Below are positions 43,339 through 52,336 of a stretch of DNA of 64,000 nucleotides, piece after piece. The notes beneath the pieces were generated by a model. The model saw only the letters and a program-made list of their open reading frames with translations, did no database searches and was not told where the DNA came from. Each line of letters begins with the position of its first letter. The first letter of the stretch is position 1. The DNA lies in NCBI GenBank assembly GCA_023664535.1, contig JAMPFJ010000012.1, positions 1-64,000 of the forward strand, read 5' to 3'. The stretch comes from Bacteroidales bacterium. GTDB taxonomy: Bacteria > Bacillota > Clostridia > Lachnospirales > Lachnospiraceae. Both the position numbers and the translations under genes were made by a program.

Positions 43339-44532
43339 ATGAGCAGATATTACAGAGTACAGGCAGACATTGATTTAGATGCGATAAGAAAGAATATTGA
43401 GACAATGAGAAGCCGTATTCCGGAGGGAAAACAACTGCTGGCGGTAATTAAAGCCAATGCCTACGGACATGGGGCGGTGGCAGTGGCGGAGGCATTGGAT
43501 GATTTGGCGGATTACTTCGGCGTGGCGTGTATTGACGAGGCGGTTGAGCTTAGAAATGCAGGGGTGGAAAAGCCGATACTGATTTTGGGAATGACCGATG
43601 AAAGCTTATTTGAGGATGTGGTGGAATTTGATATTACCCAGACCATATTCACTTTGGAACAGGCTAAAGCGATGGCGGAAACCGCAGGAAGGCTGGGAAA
43701 AACGGGAAAGCTGCATATCAAGCTGGATACGGGGATGAACAGGATAGGCTTTCCCTGTACGGAAGAAAGCGCAGAGGAAATTGCGGCAATTTTCCGGCTG
43801 CCCAATCTGAATGTGGAGGGGATTTTTACCCATTATTTCAAGGCTGACGTAAAGGATAAAACGTCGGCGGAGGGGCAGCTTGCCGCCTTTGCCGGAATGC
43901 TTGCCCGGCTGGAAGAGCGGGGGATTACTTTTGCCCTACGCCATATTTCCAACAGCGCAGGGATTATGGAGATGCCAAACGATACCTATGATATGGTGCG
44001 CTCCGGAATTTCTACCTATGGACTTTATCCCTCCGAAGAGATGAATAAGGAGGCGTGTGTCTTATATCCGGCAATGGAGTTAAAAAGCCATGTAACCCAT
44101 ATAAAAACGGTAAGGGCAGGAGAGACGGTTGGTTATGGGGGAACCTATACCCTGAAAGAGGACAGGCGGATTGCAACGGTTGGTGCCGGCTATGCGGACG
44201 GTTATCCGAGAGCGTTGTCCAACCGGGGAAGAATGCTGGTTAACGGACAGTTTGCGCCGGTGGTAGGACGGGTATGCATGGACCAGACAATGATTGACGT
44301 CAGTGATATTCCGGGAGTGAAAACCGGCGACGAGGTGGTGCTGGCGGGGCGGCAGGGAGATTTGGTTATCAGTGTGGAGGAGCTTAGCGGGATGTCGGCA
44401 AGCTTTAATTATGAATTTGTCTGCGGAGTAAACCGCCGGGTGCCGAGAATTTACTGGCAAAATGGGAAGAGGCAGGGTGAATTAAATTATCTGCGGCAGG
44501 ACAGGCAGAGGTTTACGCCTCCGGATGAATAA
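43339..44532 (+). CDS. alr: Alanine racemase
   Basis: Alr interconverts L- and D-alanine, supplying D-alanine for peptidoglycan. The 397-residue protein has the PLP lysine in V-I-K-A-N-A-Y-G-H-G, the catalytic tyrosine region in V-G-A-G-Y-A-D-G-Y-P-R and V-C-M-D-Q-T-M-I-D-V-S. S-N-S-A-G and M-V-R-S-G-I-S-T-Y-G are also present. It starts 33 bases after nnr with AGGAG, probably in one transcript. In B. subtilis alr is followed by the mazE/mazF pair; here a mazF follows without mazE. Confidence 0.96.
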   Translation: MSRYYRVQADIDLDAIRKNIETMRSRIPEGKQLLAVIKANAYGHGAVAVAEALDDLADYFGVACIDEAVELRNAGVEKPILILGMTDESLFEDVVEFDITQTIFTLEQAKAMAETAGRLGKTGKLHIKLDTGMNRIGFPCTEESAEEIAAIFRLPNLNVEGIFTHYFKADVKDKTSAEGQLAAFAGMLARLEERGITFALRHISNSAGIMEMPNDTYDMVRSGISTYGLYPSEEMNKEACVLYPAMELKSHVTHIKTVRAGETVGYGGTYTLKEDRRIATVGAGYADGYPRALSNRGRMLVNGQFAPVVGRVCMDQTMIDVSDIPGVKTGDEVVLAGRQGDLVISVEELSGMSASFNYEFVCGVNRRVPRIYWQNGKRQGELNYLRQDRQRFTPPDE

Positions 44533-44714
44533 ACGGCGGGGGAGAAGTATCGTGCTTTCGGACAGGCAGGCGGAAAGGAAAAGTACCGCACAAACTGTAT
44601 AGGTGTGGAATACAATGGTAATACTTAGAATACCTGATGAAGAAAATGCTTACCGGGCATTACATAGTTGACAAATTAAGCTTCGCAGGAATTTGTTTAT
44701 GGAGAGTGAGACCA

Positions 44715-45056
44715 TTGCTTGTAACAAGAGGCGATATTTATTATGCAGATTTAAGACCGGTTGTAGGCTCGGAACAGGGCGGGGTCAGACCGGTACTGAT
44801 TATACAGAATGAGGCAGGAAATAAGTACAGTTCAACGGTGATTTGTGCGGCAATTACCAGCAGGCAGAATAAAGCAAAGATTCCGACGCATGTGGAGCTG
44901 ATGGCGAGCCGCTGTAACATTGCCAAGGATTCCGTTATTTTGCTGGAGCAGGTGCGGACGATTGATAAGCAGCGCCTGAGAGAGAAGGTATGTCATTTGG
45001 ATGATGACATTATGCGAAATGTGAACCAGGCGTTAAAGGTCAGCCTGTCCCTGTAG
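44715..45056 (+). CDS. mazF: MazF/PemK-family endoribonuclease toxin
   Basis: A 113-residue MazF-family protein, orthologous in context and length to B. subtilis EndoA/NdoA, which cuts mRNA at short sequence motifs. Conserved parts are [34 protein letters not shown] and L-L-E-Q-V-R-T-I-D. The start is judged to be TTG at 44715, nine bases after GGAGA; GTG at 44706 is too close to that site. The expected upstream MazE antitoxin is missing: the 180 bases after alr have stops in every frame. The antitoxin may be elsewhere, or control may differ. Confidence 0.9.
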   Translation: MLVTRGDIYYADLRPVVGSEQGGVRPVLIIQNEAGNKYSSTVICAAITSRQNKAKIPTHVELMASRCNIAKDSVILLEQVRTIDKQRLREKVCHLDDDIMRNVNQALKVSLSL

Positions 45057-45095
45057 CGGATGGTAAAAAATTCTAAGAGAAGGGGAATCAGATAA

Positions 45096-45959
45096 ATGTC
45101 AATTAATGGAAACGGCTCCGGCAGTCTGAAATCACTGTTTAACCGAAAGAACAGTGAAGACCAGGCGGAGGCAGTGGAGGAGGAAATTCTGTCAATCGTG
45201 GAAGAGGGGCATGAGCAGGGGGCGATTCTGCCGGATGAGGCGGAGATGATTTCCAATGTGTTTGCCTTTGGGGATAAAGAGGCAAGGGATGTCATGAGCC
45301 CGAGACAGAAGATATCCGGCATTGAAGCCAATACGGATATGCAGGAAGCGCTGGATTTTATTTTAGAGAACAATTATTCAAGATATCCGATTTATGAAGA
45401 CGATTTGGATAATATTATCGGGGTATTACATATTAAAGATGCGGTGGCGGCATACCTGTCTGACGCAAAGCAGAGCGTCCGGAATCTGGCAGGGGAACCG
45501 TTTTTTATCCATCCGACCCGGAAAATCAGTAAGCTGTTTAATGAAATGCAGGCAAATAAGCTTCATATGGCGATTGTTGTGGACGAATACGGTCAGACCG
45601 AGGGAATCGTTGCCATGGAGGATATCCTGGAGGTACTGGTAGGGGATATCCTGGACGAGCATGACGAGGAAGAGACGGATATAAAAAAACTGGCATCGGA
45701 GGACGGCTATATTGTAAAAGGAAGCGCAGATTTGGAGGAGCTGGAGGAATTATTTTCCATTTCCTTTCCGGAGGAGGATATTGATACGGTAAATGGGTTC
45801 ATGCTGTATGAGCTTGGCCATATTCCGGAAAAGAACGAGAGCATTTTCATTCGTTATCAGGGATTTTCCTTTGAGGCGCTGGAAACTGACGAGCGGATGA
45901 TTAGGAAGGTGTGTATCCGAAAAGACAAAACGGAGGAGGAGAAGCCGCAGCAGGAATAG
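45096..45959 (+). CDS. CBS-pair / CorC-HlyC domain protein
   Basis: A 287-residue cytosolic protein with two CBS motifs (D-V-M-S-P-R-Q-K-I-S-G-I-E and the repeat near E-P-F-F-I-H-P-T-R-K-I-S) and a C-terminal CorC_HlyC transporter-associated domain (D-L-E-E-L-E-E-L-F-S-I-S-F-P-E-E-D-I-D-T-V-N-G-F-M). It matches the soluble part of TlyC/CorC proteins but lacks the DUF21 membrane domain. CBS pairs usually bind adenine nucleotides. CorC relatives take part in magnesium/cobalt homeostasis; the older name hemolysin is probably misleading. It lies 39 bases after mazF, with no terminator between. Confidence 0.9.
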   Translation: MSINGNGSGSLKSLFNRKNSEDQAEAVEEEILSIVEEGHEQGAILPDEAEMISNVFAFGDKEARDVMSPRQKISGIEANTDMQEALDFILENNYSRYPIYEDDLDNIIGVLHIKDAVAAYLSDAKQSVRNLAGEPFFIHPTRKISKLFNEMQANKLHMAIVVDEYGQTEGIVAMEDILEVLVGDILDEHDEEETDIKKLASEDGYIVKGSADLEELEELFSISFPEEDIDTVNGFMLYELGHIPEKNESIFIRYQGFSFEALETDERMIRKVCIRKDKTEEEKPQQE

Positions 45960-45977
45960 CTGACCGCCGAAAATGTA

Positions 45978-46014
45978 TTGACAAATTTGCCTGTATGTAT
46001 TATTGTATTATACA
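45978..46014 (+). promoter_or_regulatory. Promoter and palindromic operator of GntR operon
   Basis: TTGACA at 45978-45983 is followed after 17 bases by TATTGT (46001-46006). The palindrome TGTAT-n13-ATACA (45992-46014) covers the -10, an ideal place for autorepression by the GntR-type regulator encoded next. Binding is inferred. Confidence 0.55.
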
Positions 46015-46047
46015 TGTAACACAGTTGGAGGCGAAAGGAGGTACATA

Positions 46048-46416
46048 ATGAATTGGGAGTTAAAATCTGACAGACCAATTTATACACAGCTTTTAGAGGA
46101 ATTGAAGCGCAGAATTATTTCCGGTTATTATAAGCCGGGAGAAAAGCTCTTACCGGTAAGGGAGCTTGCCCAGGAGGCAAAGGTCAATCCCAATACCATG
46201 CAGAAGGCGCTGCAGGAATTGGAGAGGGAGTCCCTTGTCTTTGCTGTCCGTACTACCGGAAGATATATTACAGAAGATACTCTGCTGATTGAAGAGACGA
46301 AAAAGGAATTTGCCCACGAGCATGTCAGCAGCTATTATGAAGAGATGAAAGCATTAGGTTATGATAAAAAAGGAATGATGGAGATGCTTTCGGCGTATAA
46401 GGAGGAGAAAGCATGA
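46048..46416 (+). CDS. GntR-family (YtrA-type) regulator
   Basis: A 122-residue regulator consisting of a GntR winged helix (I-Y-T-Q-L-L-E-E-L-K-R-R-I-I-S-G-Y-Y-K-P-G-E-K-L-L-P-V-R-E-L-A, N-P-N-T-M-Q-K-A-L-Q-E-L-E) with only a short helical tail, as in the YtrA subfamily that represses its own ABC transporter operon. AGGAGG precedes the ATG and its stop overlaps the ATPase start (ATGA). YtrA relatives respond to cell-wall-active antibiotics; whether this one does is unknown. Confidence 0.92.
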   Translation: MNWELKSDRPIYTQLLEELKRRIISGYYKPGEKLLPVRELAQEAKVNPNTMQKALQELERESLVFAVRTTGRYITEDTLLIEETKKEFAHEHVSSYYEEMKALGYDKKGMMEMLSAYKEEKA

Positions 46417-47108
46417 GCTTAGTGGAATGTAAGGCTCTCACAAAATGCTATAGCAGGAAGCTGGCATTAAATCAGATAAATCTTAACCTGGAGCCGGGAA
46501 AGATTATCGGATTGCTGGGACCAAACGGAAGTGGAAAAACCACGCTGATTAAAATATGTGCGGGGCTTCTGACCCCGACATCCGGTACGGTAACCATTAA
46601 GGGAATGCCGGTCGGACCGGAGACAAAGGCGGTTGTGGCATATCTGCCGGAGAGAACATATCTTGGCAACTGGACAAAGGTAAAGGATATTTTTAATTTT
46701 TTTGAGGAGATGTATACCAATTTCCAGAAGGATGTTGCCTTTAAAATGCTGAGGGATTTAGGAATAAGCCCGGAGGACAAGCTGAACACCATGTCCAAGG
46801 GAACGAGAGAAAAGGTGCAGCTGATTCTGGTCATGAGCCGGAAAGCCGATTTGTATTTACTGGACGAGCCTATGGGAGGCGTTGACCCCGCAGCCAGGGA
46901 TTATATTCTGAATACCATTATTACGAATTATAATCCGGAGGGGAGCATTCTGATTTCCACGCATCTGATTGCGGATGTGGAAAATATATTGGAAGATGTA
47001 ATTATGATTAAGCAGGGGAATGTTGTATGCCATGATTCCGTAGATAATCTTCGCATAAATTATGACAAATCTTTGGACCAGGTATTCAGGGAGGTGTTCA
47101 GATGTTAG
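46413..47108 (+). CDS. ABC transporter ATP-binding protein
   Basis: A 231-residue ATPase. Walker A is G-P-N-G-S-G-K-T-T and Walker B is Y-L-L-D-E-P-M-G-G-V-D. The signature region is M-S-K-G-T-R-E-K-V-Q, and the H-loop His is in I-S-T-H-L-I. The S-K-G-T signature replaces S-G-G-Q, as usual in YtrB-like ATPases. It overlaps both neighbours (4 and 7 bases) and works with the permease that follows. Confidence 0.92.
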   Translation: MSLVECKALTKCYSRKLALNQINLNLEPGKIIGLLGPNGSGKTTLIKICAGLLTPTSGTVTIKGMPVGPETKAVVAYLPERTYLGNWTKVKDIFNFFEEMYTNFQKDVAFKMLRDLGISPEDKLNTMSKGTREKVQLILVMSRKADLYLLDEPMGGVDPAARDYILNTIITNYNPEGSILISTHLIADVENILEDVIMIKQGNVVCHDSVDNLRINYDKSLDQVFREVFRC

Positions 47109-47929
47109 GTAAATTAGTTAAGGATGAGTTTAAATCCTACCGTTTTTCCTTTGGAATCGTTCTGCTTACCGGGGTTATCTTCACGGTGTTTATGAAGGTG
47201 CTTTGCATGATTCCCTATGAGCAGGAGGTAAAAACGGTATTTCAGATGTTTATTATTTTAGGCTATTTTCTTATTCTGACTTTGATGAGCGTAGCCGCAC
47301 AGGTGCTGATTATTATCCGGTTTTATACGACAATGGTGGGCGACAGAGGATATCTGACCTGGACGCTTCCGGTATCCTCCGCTACCCATATCTGGGCAAA
47401 GCTGATTGGCGGGATATTGTGGAAATTAGTGCTGACAGCGGCAATGGTTTTACTGGTAGTAATCTTTTTTTCCGGCAGCTATTGGAGCTGGATGGATGAG
47501 CTTGGCGGACTGTATAACAGCGCCGGCGGTATCAGCCTGGGATGGGTGATTCGGGAAGCAATAAAGGATGTGGGAGCGAATATAGAATGGATGGACGTGG
47601 TGCGAATGGGACTGGAGCTGGTTTCCGGCTTTGTCGGCTCCGTTGCGGTACTGCTGCTGGTGTATATGTGTATTGCCGTCGGCCAGCTGTTTGGAAGGTG
47701 GAGGGCTCTCGCCTCCGTCGGATGTTATTTTCTGATTGTGATTGTGTTACAGATTTTCAGTACGGTGTTTATTGCGCTGCTGTCGGTGAACGGTGTTTCA
47801 GACTGGGTAGATGATTTTATGGAATCCATATGGTCGGACATTGGCTCGATTCTGCTGGGTCTGGCAGTCAGTGCAGGATTATTTGCAGTGACGAACCATA
47901 TTTTTAAAAAGCATCTGAATCTGGAATAG
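47102..47929 (+). CDS. ABC transporter permease
   Basis: A 275-residue membrane protein with six predicted helices, the permease of the GntR-controlled transporter. The motif D-R-G-Y-L-T-W-T-L-P-V-S-S in the first cytoplasmic loop is typical of small ABC-2 permeases in Firmicutes (gate of ATPase contact). Its start overlaps the ATPase gene by seven bases. No terminator is evident after it; the next promoter begins 50 bases later. Substrate unknown. Confidence 0.85.
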   Translation: MLGKLVKDEFKSYRFSFGIVLLTGVIFTVFMKVLCMIPYEQEVKTVFQMFIILGYFLILTLMSVAAQVLIIIRFYTTMVGDRGYLTWTLPVSSATHIWAKLIGGILWKLVLTAAMVLLVVIFFSGSYWSWMDELGGLYNSAGGISLGWVIREAIKDVGANIEWMDVVRMGLELVSGFVGSVAVLLLVYMCIAVGQLFGRWRALASVGCYFLIVIVLQIFSTVFIALLSVNGVSDWVDDFMESIWSDIGSILLGLAVSAGLFAVTNHIFKKHLNLE

Positions 47930-47979
47930 GATAACCCTTCCGGCAAATGTGATAAGATTGTGAAATAAAAAAAGAGGGC

Positions 47980-48008
47980 TTGCAATCTATATGGGATTGA
48001 AATATAAT
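47980..48008 (+). promoter_or_regulatory. Promoter of MarR/ABC/MATE/kinase operon
   Basis: TTGCAA and TATAAT are 17 bases apart. The start point falls within the operator-like repeats at 48009-48046. Confidence 0.8.
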
Positions 48009-48046
48009 GTTCGGTGTCGAACAGTTTGGCGACAAACAGTTTGGCG
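48009..48046 (+). promoter_or_regulatory. Operator-like palindrome and direct repeats
   Basis: Directly after the -10 lies the palindrome GTTCGGTGTCGAAC (48009-48022), overlapping a tandem repeat ACAGTTTGGCG (48021-48031 and 48036-48046, 15-bp period). The position suits a repressor site for the MarR protein encoded next. Confidence 0.5.
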
Positions 48047-48103
48047 GCGGACATTATTTATTTCTGCATAATAAATTACAGGGTAAAGCAGGGAGATGAA
48101 AAA

Positions 48104-48586
48104 TTGACGGGAAAAGATGAATGCAGGTTTCCGGGGGGGGGTGAACCCCAGGGGAATGAACAGCGGGTAGGATTTCAATTAAAGGTATTGGAGCACATGT
48201 TCCGCAGGGACATGGAGGCGGGCATCCGGAAAATCGGTTTTGAGGGGATGTCGGTCATCAATGCGTGGATTATTGACTATCTTGCACAAAATGAGGACAG
48301 GGATATTTTTCAGAAGGATATCGAAAAGAATTTCAAAATCGGAAAATCCTCCATTGCCGGAACATTAAAGATGATGGAGAAAAAAGGGTTTATTATCCGG
48401 GAATCGGTGCAGGGGGATGCGAGGCTGAAACGGGTCTGCCTTACCGATAAGGGGAGGGAGTATGCCGATAAAATGGAGCAGGGAAGAGATGATATGGAAA
48501 AAAAGATATGTACGGGACTGACAGAGGAGGAAATTGCCTCTTTTTTCCGGATTATTAAAAAGATGCAGGACAATTTACTGGAATAG
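48104..48586 (+). CDS. MarR-family regulator
   Basis: A MarR-type winged-helix protein, 160 residues if started at TTG 48104 (GGGAG about nine bases upstream). The DNA-binding part is F-Q-K-D-I-E-K-N-F-K-I-G-K-S-S-I-A-G-T-L-K-M-M-E-K-K-G-F-I-I-R, with the wing Q-G-D-A-R-L-K-R-V. It is the first gene of a long export operon and probably its repressor. A run of nine G at 48133-48141 lies between the start and the domain, so slippage there would switch the gene off. The start codon is uncertain because no ATG lies between the tract and the domain in frame. Confidence 0.85.
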   Translation: MTGKDECRFPGGGEPQGNEQRVGFQLKVLEHMFRRDMEAGIRKIGFEGMSVINAWIIDYLAQNEDRDIFQKDIEKNFKIGKSSIAGTLKMMEKKGFIIRESVQGDARLKRVCLTDKGREYADKMEQGRDDMEKKICTGLTEEEIASFFRIIKKMQDNLLE

Positions 48587-48646
48587 CAGAAAAAGAAGAG
48601 AGAGAAAACTGTTTTTGGAATTACAAATAGGTGAAGGAGTGACAGC

Positions 48647-50398
48647 ATGTTAAAAACATTGATGAAACAGTTAAAGGAATACCGGAGGGATTCCGTTCTT
48701 ACGCCGTGCTTCATGGTGCTGGAGGTGGTGATGGAAATGATTATTCCGCTGATGATGGCGTCCATTATTGACGACGGTGTGGAGGTGGGTAATCTCAATC
48801 ACATCTATAAAATGGGTTTTTATATGGTGATTGCGGCGGGGATTGGACTGGCGGCAGGCATATTGGGCGGAAAGTACGGAGCGAGAGCCTCTGCCGGCTT
48901 TGCGAGAAACCTGCGGAAAGGAATGTACGAAAATATTCAGACCTTTTCTTTCGCCAATATTGATAAATTTTCAACGGCGGGACTGGTAACCCGGATGACG
49001 ACGGATGTGACCAATATCCAGAATGCGTACCAGATGATTCTGCGCATGTGCATCCGTGCATTGTTCAGTTTAATCTGCGCCATGTTTATGTCCTTTTTTA
49101 TCAGTCCAAGACTGGCTTCCATTTATCTGGCGGCAGTGTTGGTTTTAGGCTGTATACTGGCGGTGATTATTTCCTTTGCAACGAAATATTTTAATCAGGT
49201 ATTTCCGAAATATGATGATTTGAATGAGAGCGTGCAGGAAAATGTATCGGCGATTCGTGTAGTAAAGGCTTTCGTCCGGGAAGATTATGAGCGGCAGCGG
49301 TTTACTAAGGCGAGCGGCAATCTTTACCGCATGTTTGTGAAGGCGGAAACTATTGTTTCCTTAAATGCACCGGTGATGATGGCGACGGTTTATACCTGTA
49401 TTTTACTGATTTCCTGGGTCGGGGCAAAGATGATTGTCTCATCCACCCTTGCTACCGGTGAGCTGATGAGTTTATTTACATATTGTATGAATATTTTGAT
49501 GAGCCTGATGATGCTTTCCATGGTATTTGTCATGATTTCCATGAGCACTGCCAGCGCAGAGCGGATTGCGGAGGTACTGGAGGAAAAAAGTACGCTGACG
49601 AATCCGGAGAATCCCGATATGGAGGTGACGGACGGAAGCATAACCTTTGACCATGTAAATTTCAGCTATCATGAGGGCGCAGAGGAATGGGTACTTAAGG
49701 ATATCCATCTGGATATCCGTTCCGGGGAAACCATCGGAATTATCGGAGGAACGGGAAGTGCAAAGACATCGCTGGCAAATCTGGTCAGCCGGATTTACGA
49801 CGTGTCGGAGGGAGCCGTGCGGGTTGGCGGAAAGGACGTCCGTTCCTATGATTTGGAAACCCTGAGGAACCAGGTGGCGGTAGTCCTGCAAAAAAATGTC
49901 CTGTTTTCCGGTACGATTTTGGAAAACCTGAGATGGGGCGATGGAAATGCCACCAGGGAGGAATGTATTCATGCCTGCCGCCTTGCCTGTGCGGATGATT
50001 TTATTGAAAGCTTTCCGGAGGGCTATGATACCTATATTGAGCAGGGCGGAACCAATGTATCCGGCGGTCAGAAGCAGAGAATCTGTATTGCCAGGGCACT
50101 GTTGAAAAAACCGAAAATTTTGATTCTTGACGATTCTACCAGTGCGGTGGATACGGCGACGGATGCCAAAATCCGCAGGGCGTTTAAGGAGGAGATTCCG
50201 GGAACAACAAAATTGATTATTGCCCAGAGAATTTCCAGCGTAGAGGATGCGGACAGGATTATTGTTATGGAAGACGGTGAAATAAACGGATTTGGAACAC
50301 ATGAGGAGCTGCTTGCCGGCAATGCTATTTATCGGGATATTTATGAATCGCAGACCGGTGGAAGCGGTGATTTTGACGAAGCAGGAGGTGTGGGCTGA
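48647..50398 (+). CDS. ABC exporter, degenerate half
   Basis: A 583-residue membrane-ATPase fusion: six helices (about 15-320) and a nucleotide-binding domain. The ATP site is non-consensus: Walker A is G-G-T-G-S-A-K-T with Ala for the last Gly, the catalytic base is Asp (L-I-L-D-D-S-T-S-A-V-D), and the H-loop has Gln (I-I-A-Q-R-I-S). The signature V-S-G-G-Q-K-Q-R is intact and would complete the active site of the partner. This is the pattern of one half of heterodimeric exporters such as BmrCD and TM287/288. It joins the second half by a one-base overlap. Confidence 0.93.
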   Translation: MLKTLMKQLKEYRRDSVLTPCFMVLEVVMEMIIPLMMASIIDDGVEVGNLNHIYKMGFYMVIAAGIGLAAGILGGKYGARASAGFARNLRKGMYENIQTFSFANIDKFSTAGLVTRMTTDVTNIQNAYQMILRMCIRALFSLICAMFMSFFISPRLASIYLAAVLVLGCILAVIISFATKYFNQVFPKYDDLNESVQENVSAIRVVKAFVREDYERQRFTKASGNLYRMFVKAETIVSLNAPVMMATVYTCILLISWVGAKMIVSSTLATGELMSLFTYCMNILMSLMMLSMVFVMISMSTASAERIAEVLEEKSTLTNPENPDMEVTDGSITFDHVNFSYHEGAEEWVLKDIHLDIRSGETIGIIGGTGSAKTSLANLVSRIYDVSEGAVRVGGKDVRSYDLETLRNQVAVVLQKNVLFSGTILENLRWGDGNATREECIHACRLACADDFIESFPEGYDTYIEQGGTNVSGGQKQRICIARALLKKPKILILDDSTSAVDTATDAKIRRAFKEEIPGTTKLIIAQRISSVEDADRIIVMEDGEINGFGTHEELLAGNAIYRDIYESQTGGSGDFDEAGGVG

Positions 50399-52305
50399 TG
50401 GCAGGGAACAGGATTCCGAGAGGACAAAAACCGGCGGTGGATAATCCCGGAGAAGTGTTAGGGCGGCTTGGCGGCTATGTGATGAAGTATTATAAATTCC
50501 ACATTATTACCGTGGTAATCTGTATTTTTTTGAGTGTAATCTGTAATGCGCAGGGAACCATGTTTATGCAGACGCTGATTGACGTATACATTACCCCGCT
50601 GCTGGGAAGTGAGAATCCGGATTTTTCCGGACTGGCGGGAGCAATGGGAAGAATTGCCTGCTTCTATGCACTGGGAGTACTGGCGTCGTGGCTCTACAAC
50701 CGGCTGATGGTTAACGTCACTCAGGGGACGCTGCGGAACCTGCGGAACGATTTGTTTACCCATATGGAGGGGCTGCCAATCAAATATTTTGACACCCATG
50801 CCCACGGGGATATCATGTCGGTTTACACGAATGATATCGATACGCTGCGGCAGGTGATTTCCCAGAGTATGCCCCAGCTGTTAAACAGCGGAATCACGAT
50901 TGTAACCGTACTGGTCTGCATGCTCCGTTTAAATGTGTGGCTTACCGGGGTAACGCTGGTTATGGTGGGAATCATGCTGGTTGTCACGAAAAAGGTAGCG
51001 GGCAGGTCGGGAAAATATTTTATGCAGCAGCAGAAGGATATCGGTAAGGTTAACGGCTATATTGAGGAAATGATGTCCGGCCAGAAGGTGGTAAAGGTAT
51101 TCTGCCATGAGGAGGAGAGCGTGAAGGAGTTTAATGCGCTGAATGACCGGCTGTTTGAGAGCGCCTATCAGGCGAATAAATTTGCCAATATGTTAGGACC
51201 GGTTAATGCACAGCTTGGAAACATGAGTTATGTGGTCTGTACCATTGTGGGCGGTATCATGGCGCTTGCCGGCTTCGGGAATCTGACCCTTGGAACCCTT
51301 GCCAGCTTTTTAAGCTTTAATAAGAGCTTTAATATGCCGATTAACCAGATTAGCATGCAGTTAAACGCCATTGTCATGGCGCTTGCCGGTGCAGACAGGG
51401 TATTCCGTTTGCTGGATGAGAAGCCAGAGGTGGATGACGGCTATGTGAAACTGGTGGTGGCAGAGGAGAAAAACGGCAGGCTGACACAAAGCGATAAAAA
51501 ATATACCGGAAAATGGGCGTGGAAGCATGAGCACCAGGCAGACGGAAGCGTAACCTATGAGCCTCTCCAGGGCGGAGTAGTGTTTGACGGGGTGGATTTT
51601 GGGTACGACGACAGCAAGATGGTGCTGCATGAGGTAAAGCTTTATGCAAAGCCGGGTCAGAAAATTGCATTTGTCGGCTCCACCGGTGCGGGTAAGACGA
51701 CGATAACGAACTTAATCAACCGGTTTTATGATATTCAGGACGGAAAGATTCGGTATGACGGAATCAACATTAACAAGATTAAGAAAGCGGATTTGCGCCA
51801 TTCCTTAGGCATCGTTTTACAGGACACGCATTTATTTACCGCTACGGTAAGGGAAAATATCCGCTATGGAAATCTGGATGCCACGGACGAAGAGGTGGTG
51901 GCGGCAGCAAAGCTCGCCAATGCCCATAATTTTATCAAGCATTTACCGCAGGGATATGACACGGTGCTCACCGGTGACGGCGCAAACCTAAGTCAGGGGC
52001 AGAGGCAGCTGCTCGCTATTGCCAGGGCGGCAATCGCCAATCCTCCGGCATTGATTCTGGATGAGGCGACCTCCTCCATTGATACCCGTACAGAGCGTCT
52101 GGTGCAGGATGGCATGGATAAGCTGATGGAGGGGAGAACCACCTTTGTGATTGCCCACCGGCTGTCTACGGTGAGGAACAGTGACTGTATTATTGTGCTG
52201 GAGCACGGGCGGATTATTGAAAAGGGAACCCATGATGAGCTGATTGAGCAAAAGGGCAAGTATTATCAGTTGTATACGGGAAAGCCGGCGGTTAATCCTG
52301 CATGA
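50398..52305 (+). CDS. ABC exporter, consensus half
   Basis: A 635-residue membrane-ATPase fusion. Its own nucleotide site is canonical: Walker A G-S-T-G-A-G-K-T-T, Walker B A-L-I-L-D-E-A-T-S-S-I-D and H-loop V-I-A-H-R-L-S-T; the signature L-S-Q-G-Q-R-Q lies across from the partner's degenerate site. There is an insertion of about 50 residues before the ATPase domain (K-N-G-R-L-T-Q-S-D-K-K), typical of the larger subunit in such pairs. The gene overlaps the previous by one base. Together they are expected to export drugs or peptides. Confidence 0.94.
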   Translation: MAGNRIPRGQKPAVDNPGEVLGRLGGYVMKYYKFHIITVVICIFLSVICNAQGTMFMQTLIDVYITPLLGSENPDFSGLAGAMGRIACFYALGVLASWLYNRLMVNVTQGTLRNLRNDLFTHMEGLPIKYFDTHAHGDIMSVYTNDIDTLRQVISQSMPQLLNSGITIVTVLVCMLRLNVWLTGVTLVMVGIMLVVTKKVAGRSGKYFMQQQKDIGKVNGYIEEMMSGQKVVKVFCHEEESVKEFNALNDRLFESAYQANKFANMLGPVNAQLGNMSYVVCTIVGGIMALAGFGNLTLGTLASFLSFNKSFNMPINQISMQLNAIVMALAGADRVFRLLDEKPEVDDGYVKLVVAEEKNGRLTQSDKKYTGKWAWKHEHQADGSVTYEPLQGGVVFDGVDFGYDDSKMVLHEVKLYAKPGQKIAFVGSTGAGKTTITNLINRFYDIQDGKIRYDGININKIKKADLRHSLGIVLQDTHLFTATVRENIRYGNLDATDEEVVAAAKLANAHNFIKHLPQGYDTVLTGDGANLSQGQRQLLAIARAAIANPPALILDEATSSIDTRTERLVQDGMDKLMEGRTTFVIAHRLSTVRNSDCIIVLEHGRIIEKGTHDELIEQKGKYYQLYTGKPAVNPA

Positions 52306-52336
52306 CGGATTAACGGCGGAGAGGAAGGAAAAGGAT

